Below, piece after piece: positions 49,817 through 58,370 of a stretch of DNA of 64,000 nucleotides (the stretch's first letter is position 1; every line of letters starts with the position of its first letter). This DNA comes from Sphingosinicella microcystinivorans (GTDB lineage Bacteria; Pseudomonadota; Alphaproteobacteria; Sphingomonadales; Sphingomonadaceae). Below the pieces are notes generated by a model. The model saw only the letters and a program-made list of their open reading frames with translations, was not told the origin of the DNA and searched no databases. A program made the position numbers and the translations under genes. The stretch is from the NCBI RefSeq assembly GCF_027941835.1, contig NZ_CP116005.1, positions 2,557,501 to 2,621,500 on the forward strand. Direction: 5' to 3'.

Positions 49817-50029
49817 GTGTGCCTTTCCCGCAACCTTCTGTGGCTATTTGGGGTCATGGGGCGGTGCGGGGCAAGGGGAGAGTTGATCGTTTTATGCCGC
49901 CGCTGCTTCCGTCGGCGGGCACGTGTTACTTTGCGGCCTCAAGTCGTCGCACCGATTTTTCGCCCTTGAATTTGCGCTGTCCCGGTTCTTTTCTGTGCAG
50001 GCCGGTTCGCGATTGGGGGAGAGAGCAGC
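49817..50029. promoter_or_regulatory. Divergent intergenic region, rsh / S9 peptidase
   Basis: No gene is visible in these 213 bases. A purine-rich GGGGGAGAGAG precedes GTG 50030. Both operons must start here. I could not place -35/-10 boxes reliably, and no inverted repeat stands out. Confidence 0.45.
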
Positions 50030-51976
50030 GTGCGGTTTCATTTCTCAAGAATAACGCCGGCGCTTTTCCTGTTCCTGCTCGCCGCACGACCCGTCGTCGC
50101 TGCCCCTCCCATCGACGTGTACGGACAGCTTCCGGGCTTCGAGATGGCGGCGATCTCGCCGTCCGGCGAACGCGTCGCGATCGTCGGCGTTGCCGCGGAA
50201 GCGCGCAGGCTGATCGTCGTCGACAAGAGCGACAAGGCCATCCTTGCGCTACCGGTCGGCGACCACAAGCTGCGGGACGTGAACTGGATCGGGGAAGACC
50301 GGCTCTTGCTCGAAACCCGCCATACCGTCGACCTCGGAGCGGAGTTCACGTCGTCGCAGGCCGAGCTTTCATCGGCAACCGTCGTGCCGCTGGACGGCGG
50401 CAACGTATGGAACGTCTTCCAGAAGACCCGTGAGATCACCGGCGGCGTTCGCGGCTATTACGGCGCGATCGAACGGCAGGGCCGCTGGTACGGCTATTTC
50501 GGCGGCATGACGTTGGACGGCAGCGCGATGGACGGGTATCGCATCGGAAACACGGCTCCCGAACTCTACGAAGTCGATCTCGAGACCGGCAAGCACAAGC
50601 GGATCGCGCGCCGTCTCGAAAGCGTGGAAACCTATCGGCGCTGGCTGCTCGACGAAAACGGCGCGGTGGCGGCGACGCTGGATTTCGGCAGCCGGGAGGG
50701 GAACTGGCAGATCAAGGGGGCCGACAACCGCCTCATCGCTTCGGGACGGGCGCCTTTCGGCAATGTCGGCTTCATCGGTCTCGGCAGGACACCCGGCACG
50801 CTCGTCTACTGGGTCGCGGACGAGGAAACGGGCGATCCGCGCTGGATCGAACAGCCGCTCGCGGGCGGGGCGGGCAAGGACCTCGCGATCGGCGGGCAGG
50901 CAGGGTGGCGGCTGATGGACCGCCGGACGCGCAGGATCATCGGCCATGTCGTCGAGGGCGACGTGCCCGAGGTGCGTTTCTACGACGCGCAGCGCGAAAA
51001 GGTGATGGCGGCGACGCGAAAGGCGTTTCCGGGCAAGCGCGTGGATCTCGTCGACTGGAACGACGCCTTCGATCGGCTGATCGTGCTGACCGACGGGACC
51101 GGCGAACCGCCGACGTGGTGGCTGGTCGACATCAGGAACCGTTCCGCGAAGGTGCTCGGCGTGTCCTACGCGCTGAGGCCCGAAGACGTCGGGCCGGTGC
51201 GGATGGTGCCCTACACGGCCGGCGACGGGCTCGCGATGGCGGGCGTGCTCACCCTGCCACCGGGGCGCGCGCCCAAGGCCCTGCCGGTCGTCGTGCTTCC
51301 GCACGGCGGACCCGCCTCGCGCGACTATCCGGTGTTCGACTGGTGGGCGCAGGCGTTCGCATCGCGCGGCTATGCGGTGTTCCAGCCGAACTTTCGCGGC
51401 TCGAGCGGTCTCGGCCCGGATTTCGAGCGGGCCGGGCATGGCGAATGGGGCCGCAAGATGCAGACCGACATTTCGGACGGTCTTGCCGAACTCGTGCGGC
51501 AGGGCATCGTGGACCCGAAACGCGCCTGCATCATGGGCGCAAGCTATGGCGGCTATGCGGCGCTGGCGGGCGTCACGCTTCAGCAGGGGCTGTATCGCTG
51601 CGCGGTATCGGTCGCCGGTGTCAGCGACGTGAAGCGGATGTATGCGACCGACGTGCGGGAAAGCGCCAATGACAAGACGCTGATCCGCTCGCTGAAGGCC
51701 GAGATCGGCTCGGGGCGCGACCTCGACGCCATCTCGCCCGCGCGTTTCGCGGAGCGGGCCGACGCCCCGGTCCTGCTGATCCACGGCAAGGACGACACGG
51801 TGGTGCTCCACGAGCAGAGCGCCGTGATGCACCGCGCGCTGCAGAAGGCGGGCAAGCCGGTGGACCTCGTCACGCTGAAGGGCGAGGACCACTGGCTGTC
51901 GAAAAGCGCGACGCGGCTCGCGATGCTGAGCGCCGCGGTCGCCTTCGTCGAGAAGCACAATCCCGCGGCGCCCTGA
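50030..51976 (+). CDS. Exported S9 family prolyl-oligopeptidase-like serine peptidase
   Basis: A 648-residue peptidase with a signal peptide (ITPALFLFLLAARPVVA) and so likely periplasmic. An N-terminal beta-propeller-like region of ~370 residues precedes an alpha/beta-hydrolase domain. The catalytic Ser lies in GASYGGYAAL (GxSxGG), Asp in IHGKDDTVV and His in KGEDHWLS, all in the expected order. Dipeptidyl- or acyl-aminoacyl-peptidases of this family are numerous in sphingomonads, where they often help nutrient peptide use. GTG 50030 has a good ribosome binding site. Confidence 0.9.
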   Translation: MRFHFSRITPALFLFLLAARPVVAAPPIDVYGQLPGFEMAAISPSGERVAIVGVAAEARRLIVVDKSDKAILALPVGDHKLRDVNWIGEDRLLLETRHTVDLGAEFTSSQAELSSATVVPLDGGNVWNVFQKTREITGGVRGYYGAIERQGRWYGYFGGMTLDGSAMDGYRIGNTAPELYEVDLETGKHKRIARRLESVETYRRWLLDENGAVAATLDFGSREGNWQIKGADNRLIASGRAPFGNVGFIGLGRTPGTLVYWVADEETGDPRWIEQPLAGGAGKDLAIGGQAGWRLMDRRTRRIIGHVVEGDVPEVRFYDAQREKVMAATRKAFPGKRVDLVDWNDAFDRLIVLTDGTGEPPTWWLVDIRNRSAKVLGVSYALRPEDVGPVRMVPYTAGDGLAMAGVLTLPPGRAPKALPVVVLPHGGPASRDYPVFDWWAQAFASRGYAVFQPNFRGSSGLGPDFERAGHGEWGRKMQTDISDGLAELVRQGIVDPKRACIMGASYGGYAALAGVTLQQGLYRCAVSVAGVSDVKRMYATDVRESANDKTLIRSLKAEIGSGRDLDAISPARFAERADAPVLLIHGKDDTVVLHEQSAVMHRALQKAGKPVDLVTLKGEDHWLSKSATRLAMLSAAVAFVEKHNPAAP

Positions 51977-52002
51977 TTTCTGCCCGGCGGCGGGGCCGGA
52001 GG

Positions 52003-52797
52003 TCAGGAGAACCGGAAGCCGGAGATCGCCGTTTCGAGCACGTGCTCGCGGTAGTCGCTTCGGCCCGGCGCATCCGATGCGCCGGCCGCGACCATCAACG
52101 GAATGAGGTGCTCCTCGCGCGGGTGGCTGGCGCGCGCGGCGGGCGCCTCCGCCCAGCGCACGAGGCGCGCGGCGCGCGTTTCGGCATCCGCTTCGACGGC
52201 GCGCGTCAGCCAGTCGTCGAACGCGTCCGAAGGCGCGGTGAAGCGCGGGTCGCCGTAGCCGCGCATGTTGTGGAAGCTCATGCCCGAGCCGAGGATGAGC
52301 ACGCCTTCGTCGCGCAGCGGCGCGAGCGCGCGGCCGGCGGCGAGGTGCAGCGCGGGGTCGAGGCCGCGCTCCACCGACATTTCGACGACCGGGATGGCGG
52401 CATCGGGAAACGCGACCTTCAGGGGGATGAAGACGCCGTGGTCGAGTCCGCGCGCCGCGTCGACGGCGGCGGGCAGGCCGGCATCCCGCAGCAGGCCCGC
52501 CGCGCGTGCCGCCAGCGCCGGGTCGCCGGGGGCGTCGTAGCGCAGCTCGTAGGTGTGGGACGGGAAGTTGTAATAGTCGTAGACGAGAGGCGGCCGTTCC
52601 GCCCCCGTGAAGGCGAAGCCGTCCGTCTCCCAGTGGCCTGAAACGACGAGGATGGCGCGGGGGCGGGCAGGCAGGCTCGCCGCAATGCCGCCGAGGTAGG
52701 ACGCCATGCCGCGCCAGATGCCGCGCGGGTCGTCCATGAAGAAGCACGGTCCGCCGCCGTGGGGGATGAAGAGCGCGGGCTGGGTGGCGTTTGTCAT
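52003..52797 (-). CDS. DODA-type extradiol dioxygenase-like protein
   Basis: A 264-residue protein of the class III extradiol dioxygenase family (DOPA dioxygenase-like, YgiD group). Metal-binding His residues are in FIPHGGGPCFF, VVSGHWE and LDHGVFIPLKVAF, with a further SGMSFHNMRGYG. The physiological substrate of such proteins is often unknown; aromatic ring opening is a family possibility. ATG 52797 is preferred; an in-frame start at 52839 would add 14 residues. It is divergent from the copper cassette and converges with the S9 peptidase 26 bases away. Confidence 0.88.
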   Translation of the reverse strand: MTNATQPALFIPHGGGPCFFMDDPRGIWRGMASYLGGIAASLPARPRAILVVSGHWETDGFAFTGAERPPLVYDYYNFPSHTYELRYDAPGDPALAARAAGLLRDAGLPAAVDAARGLDHGVFIPLKVAFPDAAIPVVEMSVERGLDPALHLAAGRALAPLRDEGVLILGSGMSFHNMRGYGDPRFTAPSDAFDDWLTRAVEADAETRAARLVRWAEAPAARASHPREEHLIPLMVAAGASDAPGRSDYREHVLETAISGFRFS

Positions 52798-52900
52798 GGC
52801 CGTTATGTGGAAGCGATGCGCCGCGCTGAAAAGGGGCATGGCGGCGATCCCGCGGTTGCGGAAAATGCAACACCCGCACCGCGGCGTGTTCGTGCGTTAA

Positions 52901-52960
52901 TTTCGAAACTATTTCGAAGATGTTTGAGCCTTCTTCGAAATCGTGCGAAAATTTCGAAAT
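52901..52960. promoter_or_regulatory. Array of four TTCGAA palindromes upstream of the copper cassette
   Basis: TTCGAA occurs at 52902-52907, 52913-52918, 52934-52939 and 52953-52958; the last lies in the perfect ten-base palindrome ATTTCGAAAT (52951-52960), and the first in TTTCGAAA. Centre spacings of 11, 21 and 19 bases are close to whole helical turns, so proteins bound here would lie on one face. The DNA is AT-rich against GC-rich surroundings. Confidence 0.6.
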
Positions 52961-52965
52961 AACAT

Positions 52966-52977
52966 TGACATGTGTCA
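52966..52977. promoter_or_regulatory. Inverted repeat TGACA-TG-TGTCA before DUF1775
   Basis: TGACA and TGTCA are complementary around a two-base spacer, 21 bases before the DUF1775 start. The same bases include a perfect TTGACA (52965-52970). The element could be an operator overlapping a -35 box, but no -10 box sits at the right distance. Confidence 0.4.
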
Positions 52978-52997
52978 GAGTCGGTAGGTCGGGGAGT

Positions 52998-53510
52998 ATG
53001 AGCAGGAGCGCAGTATTGATCGGCGGTGCCGCGATGCTCTGGGCGGGCGCCGCATCCGCGCATGTCGTCACCATGCCCCGGTCGGCGGAAGCCGGGCGCC
53101 CGGTGGCGCTGGCGTTCTGGGTGCCCGAAGGCTGCGCGGGGGCGGCGACCACGGCGCTCAGCGTCGAGATTCCCGAGAGCATCGTTTTCGCAAAGCCGCA
53201 GCCGAAGGCGGGCTGGGACATCCGGCTCGAGCACGCGCCGCTTGCCGATCCGATCATCAACGAAGGCGTCGTGCAGCGCGAGCGCGTGACGCGGATCACG
53301 TGGTCGGGCGGGCCTGCTGTGCCGGATTCGCATTTCGAGCAGTTCACGGTGCTGCTGCGCCTGCCGGGCGCCCCCGGTCCGCTGCGTTTTCCGGCGGTCC
53401 AGACCTGCGTGGCGGGCGAGAAGCGGTGGACCGAGGTGCCGGACGCTTCCAACGCGCAGACCGGGCTGCGCTATCCCGCGCCGACGCTGACCGTCACCGG
53501 GTCCCGATGA
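52998..53510 (+). CDS. DUF1775/YcnI-like exported copper-associated protein
   Basis: A 170-residue protein with a signal peptide (VLIGGAAMLWAGAASA) cleaved just before HVVTMPRSAEAG. A mature N-terminal His is the Cu(II)-brace ligand in YcnI proteins. The DUF1775 domain continues with FWVPEGCAGAATTALSVEIPE and WSGGPAVPDSHFEQFTVLLRLP. It begins the plus-strand cassette with copC and copD and likely binds copper in the periplasm. ATG 52998 follows a GGGGAG that is unusually close to the start. Confidence 0.9.
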   Translation: MSRSAVLIGGAAMLWAGAASAHVVTMPRSAEAGRPVALAFWVPEGCAGAATTALSVEIPESIVFAKPQPKAGWDIRLEHAPLADPIINEGVVQRERVTRITWSGGPAVPDSHFEQFTVLLRLPGAPGPLRFPAVQTCVAGEKRWTEVPDASNAQTGLRYPAPTLTVTGSR

Positions 53511-53536
53511 TCCCGCACGTGTTGAGGAGAATGACC

Positions 53537-53896
53537 ATGCGTATGCCCCTGTTTCGCCTTGCCGCGGCGCTTGCCGCCGCCCTGCCCGCGGGCGCCGCGC
53601 TCGCGCACCCGTCCGTGCTGAAGGCCGCGCCCGCGCCCGATGCCGTGGTGGCCTCGCCGAAGGAGGTGCGGCTGGTGTTCAGCGAGGCGGTGATGCTGCC
53701 GCTGTCGGGCATCAAGGTGGTCGACGCCGCGGGCAAGGCCGTGCCGACGGGCAAGGCGAAGGCGGGGCAGGACGGCAAGGAACTGGTCGTGCCGCTCGCG
53801 GGGGCGCTTCCGGCGGGCAGCTATCATGTCCAGTGGCACGTGGTTTCCTCGGATACGCACCGCGTGGAGGGGCACTACGGGTTCGGCGTGCGCTGA
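53537..53896 (+). CDS. copC: CopC-family periplasmic copper-binding protein
   Basis: A 119-residue protein with a signal peptide (LAAALAAALPAGAALA) cleaved before HPSVLKAAPAPD; the mature N-terminal His is a Cu(II) ligand, and further His residues lie in YHVQWHVVSSDTHRVEGHYGF. It should pass copper to CopD. ATG 53537 has AGGAG seven bases upstream; ATG 53531 is too close to that site. The stop and copD start share a base (TGATG). The Met-rich Cu(I) site of larger CopC proteins is not evident. Confidence 0.91.
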   Translation: MRMPLFRLAAALAAALPAGAALAHPSVLKAAPAPDAVVASPKEVRLVFSEAVMLPLSGIKVVDAAGKAVPTGKAKAGQDGKELVVPLAGALPAGSYHVQWHVVSSDTHRVEGHYGFGVR

Positions 53897-54771
53897 TGGA
53901 ATGGGCGCTCTACGGCGCGCGCCTTGTCCATTACGTCGCGCTCGTCCCGCTGGCCGGGCTTCTCGCCTGGCGGCTCTACGGGACGGCGGGCGCGCCGACC
54001 GCGCAGGTGGTCGAGCTGCGGTTGCGGCCGGCGGCCGTGTGGCTCTCCGTCGCCGCGCTTGCGGGCGCGGTCGGCTGGGCGGCGGCGACCGTGCTCGCGA
54101 TGGCCGGGTCGATCGAGGCGGCCGAGCCCGCGGTCGTTTCGTACATCATGACGGAAACCGGCTTCGGCAGGCTCTGGCTCGCCCGGCTGATGCTCCTGGC
54201 GATCCTTGCGGGCGCGCTGGCGGCGGGGCTGCGCACGCCGCGCTTCCGGGCCGTCCTCGCGCTCGCGCTCGTCGCCGCGCTGGCGGGCACGGGGCACACG
54301 CAGGTGAACGATCCGCCGCTCCGCTACTGGCACATGGCGGGCGATGCGCTGCACCTCGTCGCGGCCGCCTTCTGGATCGGCGGGCTGGCGCCGCTGTGGC
54401 TGTTCCTGCGGACGGAGACGGATTCCCGCCAGCTTGCCGCGGCGCTGCACCGCTTCTCCGCGATGGGCTACATCGCGGTCGCCGTGCTGGGCGTGACGGG
54501 GCTGTCGAACATGCTGCTGTCCGTCACGGATCTTTCCGCGACGCTCTCCACGGCATGGGGCCGGCTGCTGGCCGCGAAGCTCGCGGCGTTCGGGGCGATG
54601 CTGCTGCTTGCCGCGGCGAACCGCTTTCGCCTGCTCGCAGCGCTGGAGCGGCGGGGCAGCGACACGGCATCCCTGCGTCGCCGCCTGCAAGGCCATGTCG
54701 CGGCGGAATACGCGCTCGGGCTCCTCGTCCTCGCGCTGGTCGCGGCGCTCGGGATGAGCGCGCTGCCCTGA
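53896..54771 (+). CDS. copD: CopD family copper resistance membrane protein
   Basis: A 291-residue protein with about eight membrane helices of the CopD family, thought to import copper together with CopC. Conserved features are RLVHYVALVPLAG, TGFGRLWLARLML, a GTGHTQVNDPPLRYWHMAGDALHLVAAAFWIGGLAPL block with the family His residues, and ANRFRLL. It is coupled to copC by TGATG. A terminator and a short tandem repeat follow. Confidence 0.91.
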   Translation: MEWALYGARLVHYVALVPLAGLLAWRLYGTAGAPTAQVVELRLRPAAVWLSVAALAGAVGWAAATVLAMAGSIEAAEPAVVSYIMTETGFGRLWLARLMLLAILAGALAAGLRTPRFRAVLALALVAALAGTGHTQVNDPPLRYWHMAGDALHLVAAAFWIGGLAPLWLFLRTETDSRQLAAALHRFSAMGYIAVAVLGVTGLSNMLLSVTDLSATLSTAWGRLLAAKLAAFGAMLLLAAANRFRLLAALERRGSDTASLRRRLQGHVAAEYALGLLVLALVAALGMSALP

Positions 54772-54802
54772 AGCGTACTGGCCTGAAGCGTACTGGCCTG
54801 AA
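54767..54802 (+). repeat. Tandem duplication of a 15-base unit across the copD stop codon
   Basis: The unit CCTGAAGCGTACTGG occurs at 54767-54781 and 54782-54796, with a third partial copy CCTGAA at 54797-54802. The first copy contains the copD stop codon, so the repeat arose after it without altering the protein. Replication slippage is the simplest origin. Confidence 0.8.
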
Positions 54803-54805
54803 ATG

Positions 54806-54834
54806 AAAACGGCGGGGAAGGCCCCGCCGTTTTT
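54806..54834. terminator. Bidirectional intrinsic terminator between copD and rpoZ
   Basis: AAAACGGCGGGG and CCCCGCCGTTTT form a 12-base stem around AAGG, ending in five T's on the plus strand and preceded by A's for the minus strand. It can end both copD and the convergent rpoZ. Confidence 0.88.
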
Positions 54835-54853
54835 CGTTCGCTGGTCCGCCCGG

Positions 54854-55195
54854 TCAGTCGTAGTCGGGGACGATCGGCGTCGGCTTCGGCGGCGCGGCGG
54901 CGGTGAGGCGCAGCGCCTCGGCGCTCTCGGCGAGGCTGCCGATCTCGTCCACCGTGTCCTCGTCGTCGACGATCACGCGCTGCATCCCCGAGACCAGCGC
55001 CTCGTTCAGCTGCACGGGCTTCACGGTCTCCTCGGCGATCTCGCGCAGCGCGACGACCGGATTCTTGTCGCGGTCGCGGTCGATGGTCAGCTCGGCACCG
55101 CTCGAAATCTGGCGGGCGCGCTGGCCCGCGAGCAGCACGAGTTCGAAACGGTTGGGAACCTTGTCCACACAATCTTCGACGGTGACGCGCGCCAT
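54854..55195 (-). CDS. rpoZ: RNA polymerase omega subunit
   Basis: A 113-residue omega subunit. The N-terminal conserved block is [31 protein letters not shown], followed by the acidic [15 protein letters not shown] segment; the C-terminal tail is Pro/Ala-rich. Omega assists polymerase assembly and, in proteobacteria, forms part of the ppGpp site. ATG 55195 is preferred; the frame to 55378 is not conserved. rpoZ is often near rsh in alphaproteobacteria, and here the two are about 5 kb apart. Confidence 0.95.
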   Translation of the reverse strand: MARVTVEDCVDKVPNRFELVLLAGQRARQISSGAELTIDRDRDKNPVVALREIAEETVKPVQLNEALVSGMQRVIVDDEDTVDEIGSLAESAEALRLTAAAPPKPTPIVPDYD

Positions 55196-55334
55196 CGGGC
55201 AAACTCCAGCAAAAAATCGGGAAATTCGTAAGGGCCGCGATGTAGGCGCGCGCGCAACAGGAGTCAAGGAAAAGCCCCGATCCCGACGTTTCGGCGCATT
55301 GCACGGGGCGCCCCGGATGCTATGCGGAAGACGG

Positions 55335-55895
55335 ATGTCCGCCCTCGAAATCATCGCTGCACTGCTCGGCCTTGCCAACGTCGCGCTGCTCGTTCGCCGC
55401 AGCGTGTGGAACTACCCGTTCGGCATCGCGATGGTCAGCCTGTACGCCGTGGTGTTCTACGGAACGCAGCTCTACAGCGACGCGCTCTTGCAGATTTTCT
55501 TCCTTGTTCTCAATATCTACGGCTGGATCAGCTGGCGGCGCGTGCAGCAGCACCATACCGTGCCGGTGCGCTGGATGGGCCTGCGCGGCAACGCCGTCGT
55601 GCTCGCCGTCACGGCGGTGCTCTGGTTCCTGTGGTCGAGCGCGATGCACCGCTTCACGGACGCCGCGGCGCCGTATGTGGACGGCGCCGTCGCGTGCCTC
55701 AGCGTCACCGGCCAGCTCCTGATGGTGCGGCGTTTCGTCGAGAACTGGCTCTACTGGATCGTCGTCAACGTGCTCGCCGTCGGTCTGTTCTGGTGGCGCG
55801 ATCTCCCGGTGACGTCGGCGCTCTATACCGTGTTCCTCGGCCTTGCGATCGCCGGGCTCATCCAGTGGCGCCGCGCCGCCGGGGCAGCGGCATGA
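55335..55895 (+). CDS. pnuC: PnuC-family nicotinamide riboside transporter
   Basis: A 186-residue membrane protein with about seven helices. PnuC features are present: [47 protein letters not shown], and at the C-terminus [29 protein letters not shown]. It is paired with a ribosylnicotinamide kinase gene overlapping by four bases, which traps the imported nucleoside. ATG 55335 was chosen because the PnuC domain starts at MSALEI. Confidence 0.92.
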   Translation: MSALEIIAALLGLANVALLVRRSVWNYPFGIAMVSLYAVVFYGTQLYSDALLQIFFLVLNIYGWISWRRVQQHHTVPVRWMGLRGNAVVLAVTAVLWFLWSSAMHRFTDAAAPYVDGAVACLSVTGQLLMVRRFVENWLYWIVVNVLAVGLFWWRDLPVTSALYTVFLGLAIAGLIQWRRAAGAAA

Positions 55896-56428
55896 AACGG
55901 CCCGCGAACGTCGTTCTCCACGGGCCCGAGAGCACGGGGAAGTCGACGCTCGGCGCCCGGCTCGCGGCGCACTACGGCACCGGGCTGGTCCCCGAATACG
56001 GACGCCTCTACTGCGAGGTGCACGGCAGCGAGACCGATGCGGACGATCTCGTCGCCATCATGCACGGCCACGTCGCGCTCACCGAGGCGGCGCGCGAGCA
56101 GGCGGCGGCGCGCGGCGCACCCCTCATCATCTCGGACACCGACCCGCTGATGACGGCGGCGTGGGCGGTGATGGGCCTCGGGCATCGCCTGCCCGCGCTC
56201 GACGCCTTCACCGACGTCGGCGATCTCTACCTGCTGACGGCGGACGACGTGCCGTGGACGGACGACGGCGTCCGCCTGCACCGCACGGCGGAGGAGAGGG
56301 CGCGCTTCATGGCGTTGTCGCGTGCCGAGCTGGAGCGGCGGGGCGTGCCGTGGGTGCCGATCTCGGGCGATGCCGAGCAGCGCTTCGCCGCGGCGGTCGC
56401 GGCGATCGCCTCCGCCGGGATCGCATGA
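55892..56428 (+). CDS. NadR-like ribosylnicotinamide kinase (AAA P-loop kinase)
   Basis: A 178-residue kinase matching the C-terminal domain of NadR. The Walker A loop is GPESTGKST, followed by VPEYGRLYCE and LIISDTDPLMTAAWAV, and DVPWTDDGVR. It should phosphorylate nicotinamide riboside imported by PnuC. The HTH and NMN adenylyltransferase domains of full NadR are absent, so this is a stand-alone kinase. It overlaps the next gene by four bases. Confidence 0.9.
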   Translation: MKRPANVVLHGPESTGKSTLGARLAAHYGTGLVPEYGRLYCEVHGSETDADDLVAIMHGHVALTEAAREQAAARGAPLIISDTDPLMTAAWAVMGLGHRLPALDAFTDVGDLYLLTADDVPWTDDGVRLHRTAEERARFMALSRAELERRGVPWVPISGDAEQRFAAAVAAIASAGIA

Positions 56429-57114
56429 CGGCGCTGCCCGTCCTTCATATCGACGCGCACATGCTGGTGATCGACAAGCCGGCGGGGCTCGCCGTCCATG
56501 CCGGGCCGAAGACGCCCCGCAGCCTCGACGACCGGCTCGGCGAACTCGCCTTCGGGTTCCGCCGCTTGCCGCAGCCCGCGCACCGGCTCGACCGCGACAC
56601 GTCGGGCTGCCTCGTGCTCGCGCGGCATCCGAAGGCCGCGAAACGGCTGGGCCAGCTGTTCGCGGCGGGCGCGGTGGCCAAGACGTATCTCGCCGTGCTG
56701 GACGGGATTCCGGCCGAGCCGGAAGGCCGCATCGCTGCGCCGCTCGCCAAGGTGTCGAGCGCGGAGGCGGGCTGGCGCATGGTCGTGGGCGAAGGCGGCA
56801 AACCCGCCGCCACGCGCTGGCGCCTGCTCGCCGCGCACGGAGGGCAGGCGCTCGTCGCCTTTTTCCCCGAAACCGGGCGCACGCACCAGATCCGCGTCCA
56901 CGCCGCGCACGCGCTCGCGCCGATCGCGGGCGATCCGGTCTATGGGGGCGGCAAGGGCCCGATGCGGCTGCATTCGGCCGGCCTCGTCATTCCGTACCGG
57001 GAGGATGCGCCCGTATCCGTGAGCGCGGCGCTGCCGGCGGACTGGCCGCTTTGGGCGCGCGAGGCCGCCGCAAATGAGAAGGGGCCGCCCTTTCGGGCGA
57101 CCCCTTCCGCGTGA
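56425..57114 (+). CDS. RluA-family pseudouridine synthase
   Basis: A 229-residue pseudouridine synthase. The catalytic Asp lies in HRLDRDTSGCLVLAR (HRLDxxTSG), with a later TGRTHQIRVHAAH box and the N-terminal DKPAGLAVHAGP. It lacks an S4 domain. Possible targets are 23S rRNA or tRNA uridines (RluA, TruC type), not decided by sequence. It is coupled to the kinase gene. The last codons form part of a hairpin (57078-57107). Confidence 0.9.
   Translation: MTALPVLHIDAHMLVIDKPAGLAVHAGPKTPRSLDDRLGELAFGFRRLPQPAHRLDRDTSGCLVLARHPKAAKRLGQLFAAGAVAKTYLAVLDGIPAEPEGRIAAPLAKVSSAEAGWRMVVGEGGKPAATRWRLLAAHGGQALVAFFPETGRTHQIRVHAAHALAPIAGDPVYGGGKGPMRLHSAGLVIPYREDAPVSVSAALPADWPLWAREAAANEKGPPFRATPSA
57078..57107. 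terminator. Imperfect hairpin at the 3' end of the RluA-type gene
   Basis: GAAGGGGCCGCCC and GGGCGACCCCTTC pair with one mismatch around TTTC. It lies inside the last codons of the RluA-type gene and 23 bases beyond the end of the convergent PEP-CTERM gene. No strong T-run follows in either direction. It may serve both genes as a weak terminator. Confidence 0.4.
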
Positions 57115-57129
57115 CGAGACTGTAAGGTT

Positions 57130-58122
57130 TCAGGCCTTGCGGCGGCGGCGGGCTGCCCCCAACCCGATGACGCCGAGCCCGAACAGCGCGAGCGCCGCCG
57201 GTTCCGGCACTTCGCCGATCGGCGTTCCGCCGACGCCCTTGAAGGCGAAGATGAACGTCGAGCCGTTGCCGCCAGTTTTGTCGAGCCAGCTCTGACCGAA
57301 GCTGTAGACCTCCGCGCCGACCGCGGCGAGCGCGGAGAACGCAGCGGCCTCGGTGAACGCCGCACCGTAGAAGATATCGAACTCGAAAGTTTCACCGATG
57401 GCGAGACTGCCGAACGCGAAATCGAAATTGGCGCCGATATCTCCGTAGCCGGCATCAACGAAATCGCCCGAAGCGAAGATCGGGGCGCAGCCGGCGTAAG
57501 GATTGCTGTCACAGAAGCCGTTGTCGTTGGAACCGATGACCGCACTCGCGCCCGCCGTGCCGCCGATCGTGCTGAATTCGGAGAACGCTGTCGGGTCGAT
57601 GTCCCAGTCGAACGTGCGGCGATAGCGCAGGTCGTTGACGTCGCTGGCGCCGATGTTCTCGATGGTCACGTGCACCTGATAGAGATTGTCGGAGGCCGAC
57701 GGTGTGAACGTGTGCGTCACGCGCAGGATATCCTGCATGTTGACGACCGAGGTCGCCGTGCTGCCGACGGACTCGGCGTCCGTGTGCGCCGTGCCGCCGG
57801 ACGTGAAGCTTTGCACAGTCAGGTTGGCGGTTCCGACGGCATTGTTCGCATAGCCGGAGATGCCGTCCGCGCCGACGCCCCAGCCTTCGCAGAGGCAGCC
57901 GTTGGCGGTCGATTCCAGTTCACCCGCCGACGTCAGATGGCGCAGGCCAACCCACGTAATTCTTTCGCCGAGTGAAACGCTGCCGCCGTTGACATTGAGC
58001 TGTCCGCGATCGTCGACACCGAGCTGAATGCCGGTGCCATTGTCGATGATGGCTGAGGCCTGTGCGCCGGTCGCAATCGCGAGCGTGGCGCAGGCGGCCA
58101 GAATTGAGGTCGTGTAACGCAT
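57130..58122 (-). CDS. PEP-CTERM sorting domain-containing exported protein
   Basis: A 330-residue protein with a signal peptide (ILAACATLAIATGAQASA), a body rich in Gly, Ser, Thr and Asn, two short Cys-containing patches (NGCLCEG and FCDSNPYAGC), and a C-terminal sorting signal: VPEPAALALFGLGVIGLGAARRRRKA (VPEP, helix, Arg cluster). An exosortase should process it for surface attachment or secretion. No exosortase gene is in the window. GAGGGG lies upstream of ATG 58122. I do not recognise the body. Confidence 0.9.
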   Translation of the reverse strand: MRYTTSILAACATLAIATGAQASAIIDNGTGIQLGVDDRGQLNVNGGSVSLGERITWVGLRHLTSAGELESTANGCLCEGWGVGADGISGYANNAVGTANLTVQSFTSGGTAHTDAESVGSTATSVVNMQDILRVTHTFTPSASDNLYQVHVTIENIGASDVNDLRYRRTFDWDIDPTAFSEFSTIGGTAGASAVIGSNDNGFCDSNPYAGCAPIFASGDFVDAGYGDIGANFDFAFGSLAIGETFEFDIFYGAAFTEAAAFSALAAVGAEVYSFGQSWLDKTGGNGSTFIFAFKGVGGTPIGEVPEPAALALFGLGVIGLGAARRRRKA

Positions 58123-58370
58123 TGTCCTATCCCCTCTGTGTTTCTACGCACGTCTGGCGCAACGCTGCCGGGCGGACTGATCGTCGAAGGGGGTCAAGCA
58201 TAAGCCGTGCCAAATCGGTGTGCCGGCTCGTAAGTTTTGGATTTCGACCATGTTTTTTCATTTCGAAAGCGGCACGTTCGTTTTGCGTAGTAGAGCTGTG
58301 TAAAAAACGGCGACACTGCCGCAGGCCCGCGCTTGCCCAAACCTGCGCGCGCCCCTAATTGGCCTCTCCC
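58123..58370. promoter_or_regulatory. Divergent intergenic region, PEP-CTERM gene / lepA
   Basis: These 248 bases hold no gene I can support. The part at about 58230-58310 is AT-rich and includes runs of T and A around TTTTTTCATTTCGAAAG, a plausible site for promoters of either gene. It contains one TTTCGAAA, the same core as the copper-cassette array. Confidence 0.4.

Noticed and set aside
52965-52993. Sigma-70 promoter built on the perfect TTGACA
   Set aside because: No acceptable -10 box at 16-18 bases, and the start codon at 52998 would leave almost no leader.
50369-53452. Open frame of 1027 codons on the minus strand
   Set aside because: It crosses the S9 peptidase, the dioxygenase frame and the copper cassette in the wrong frame; none of its sequence matches a domain.
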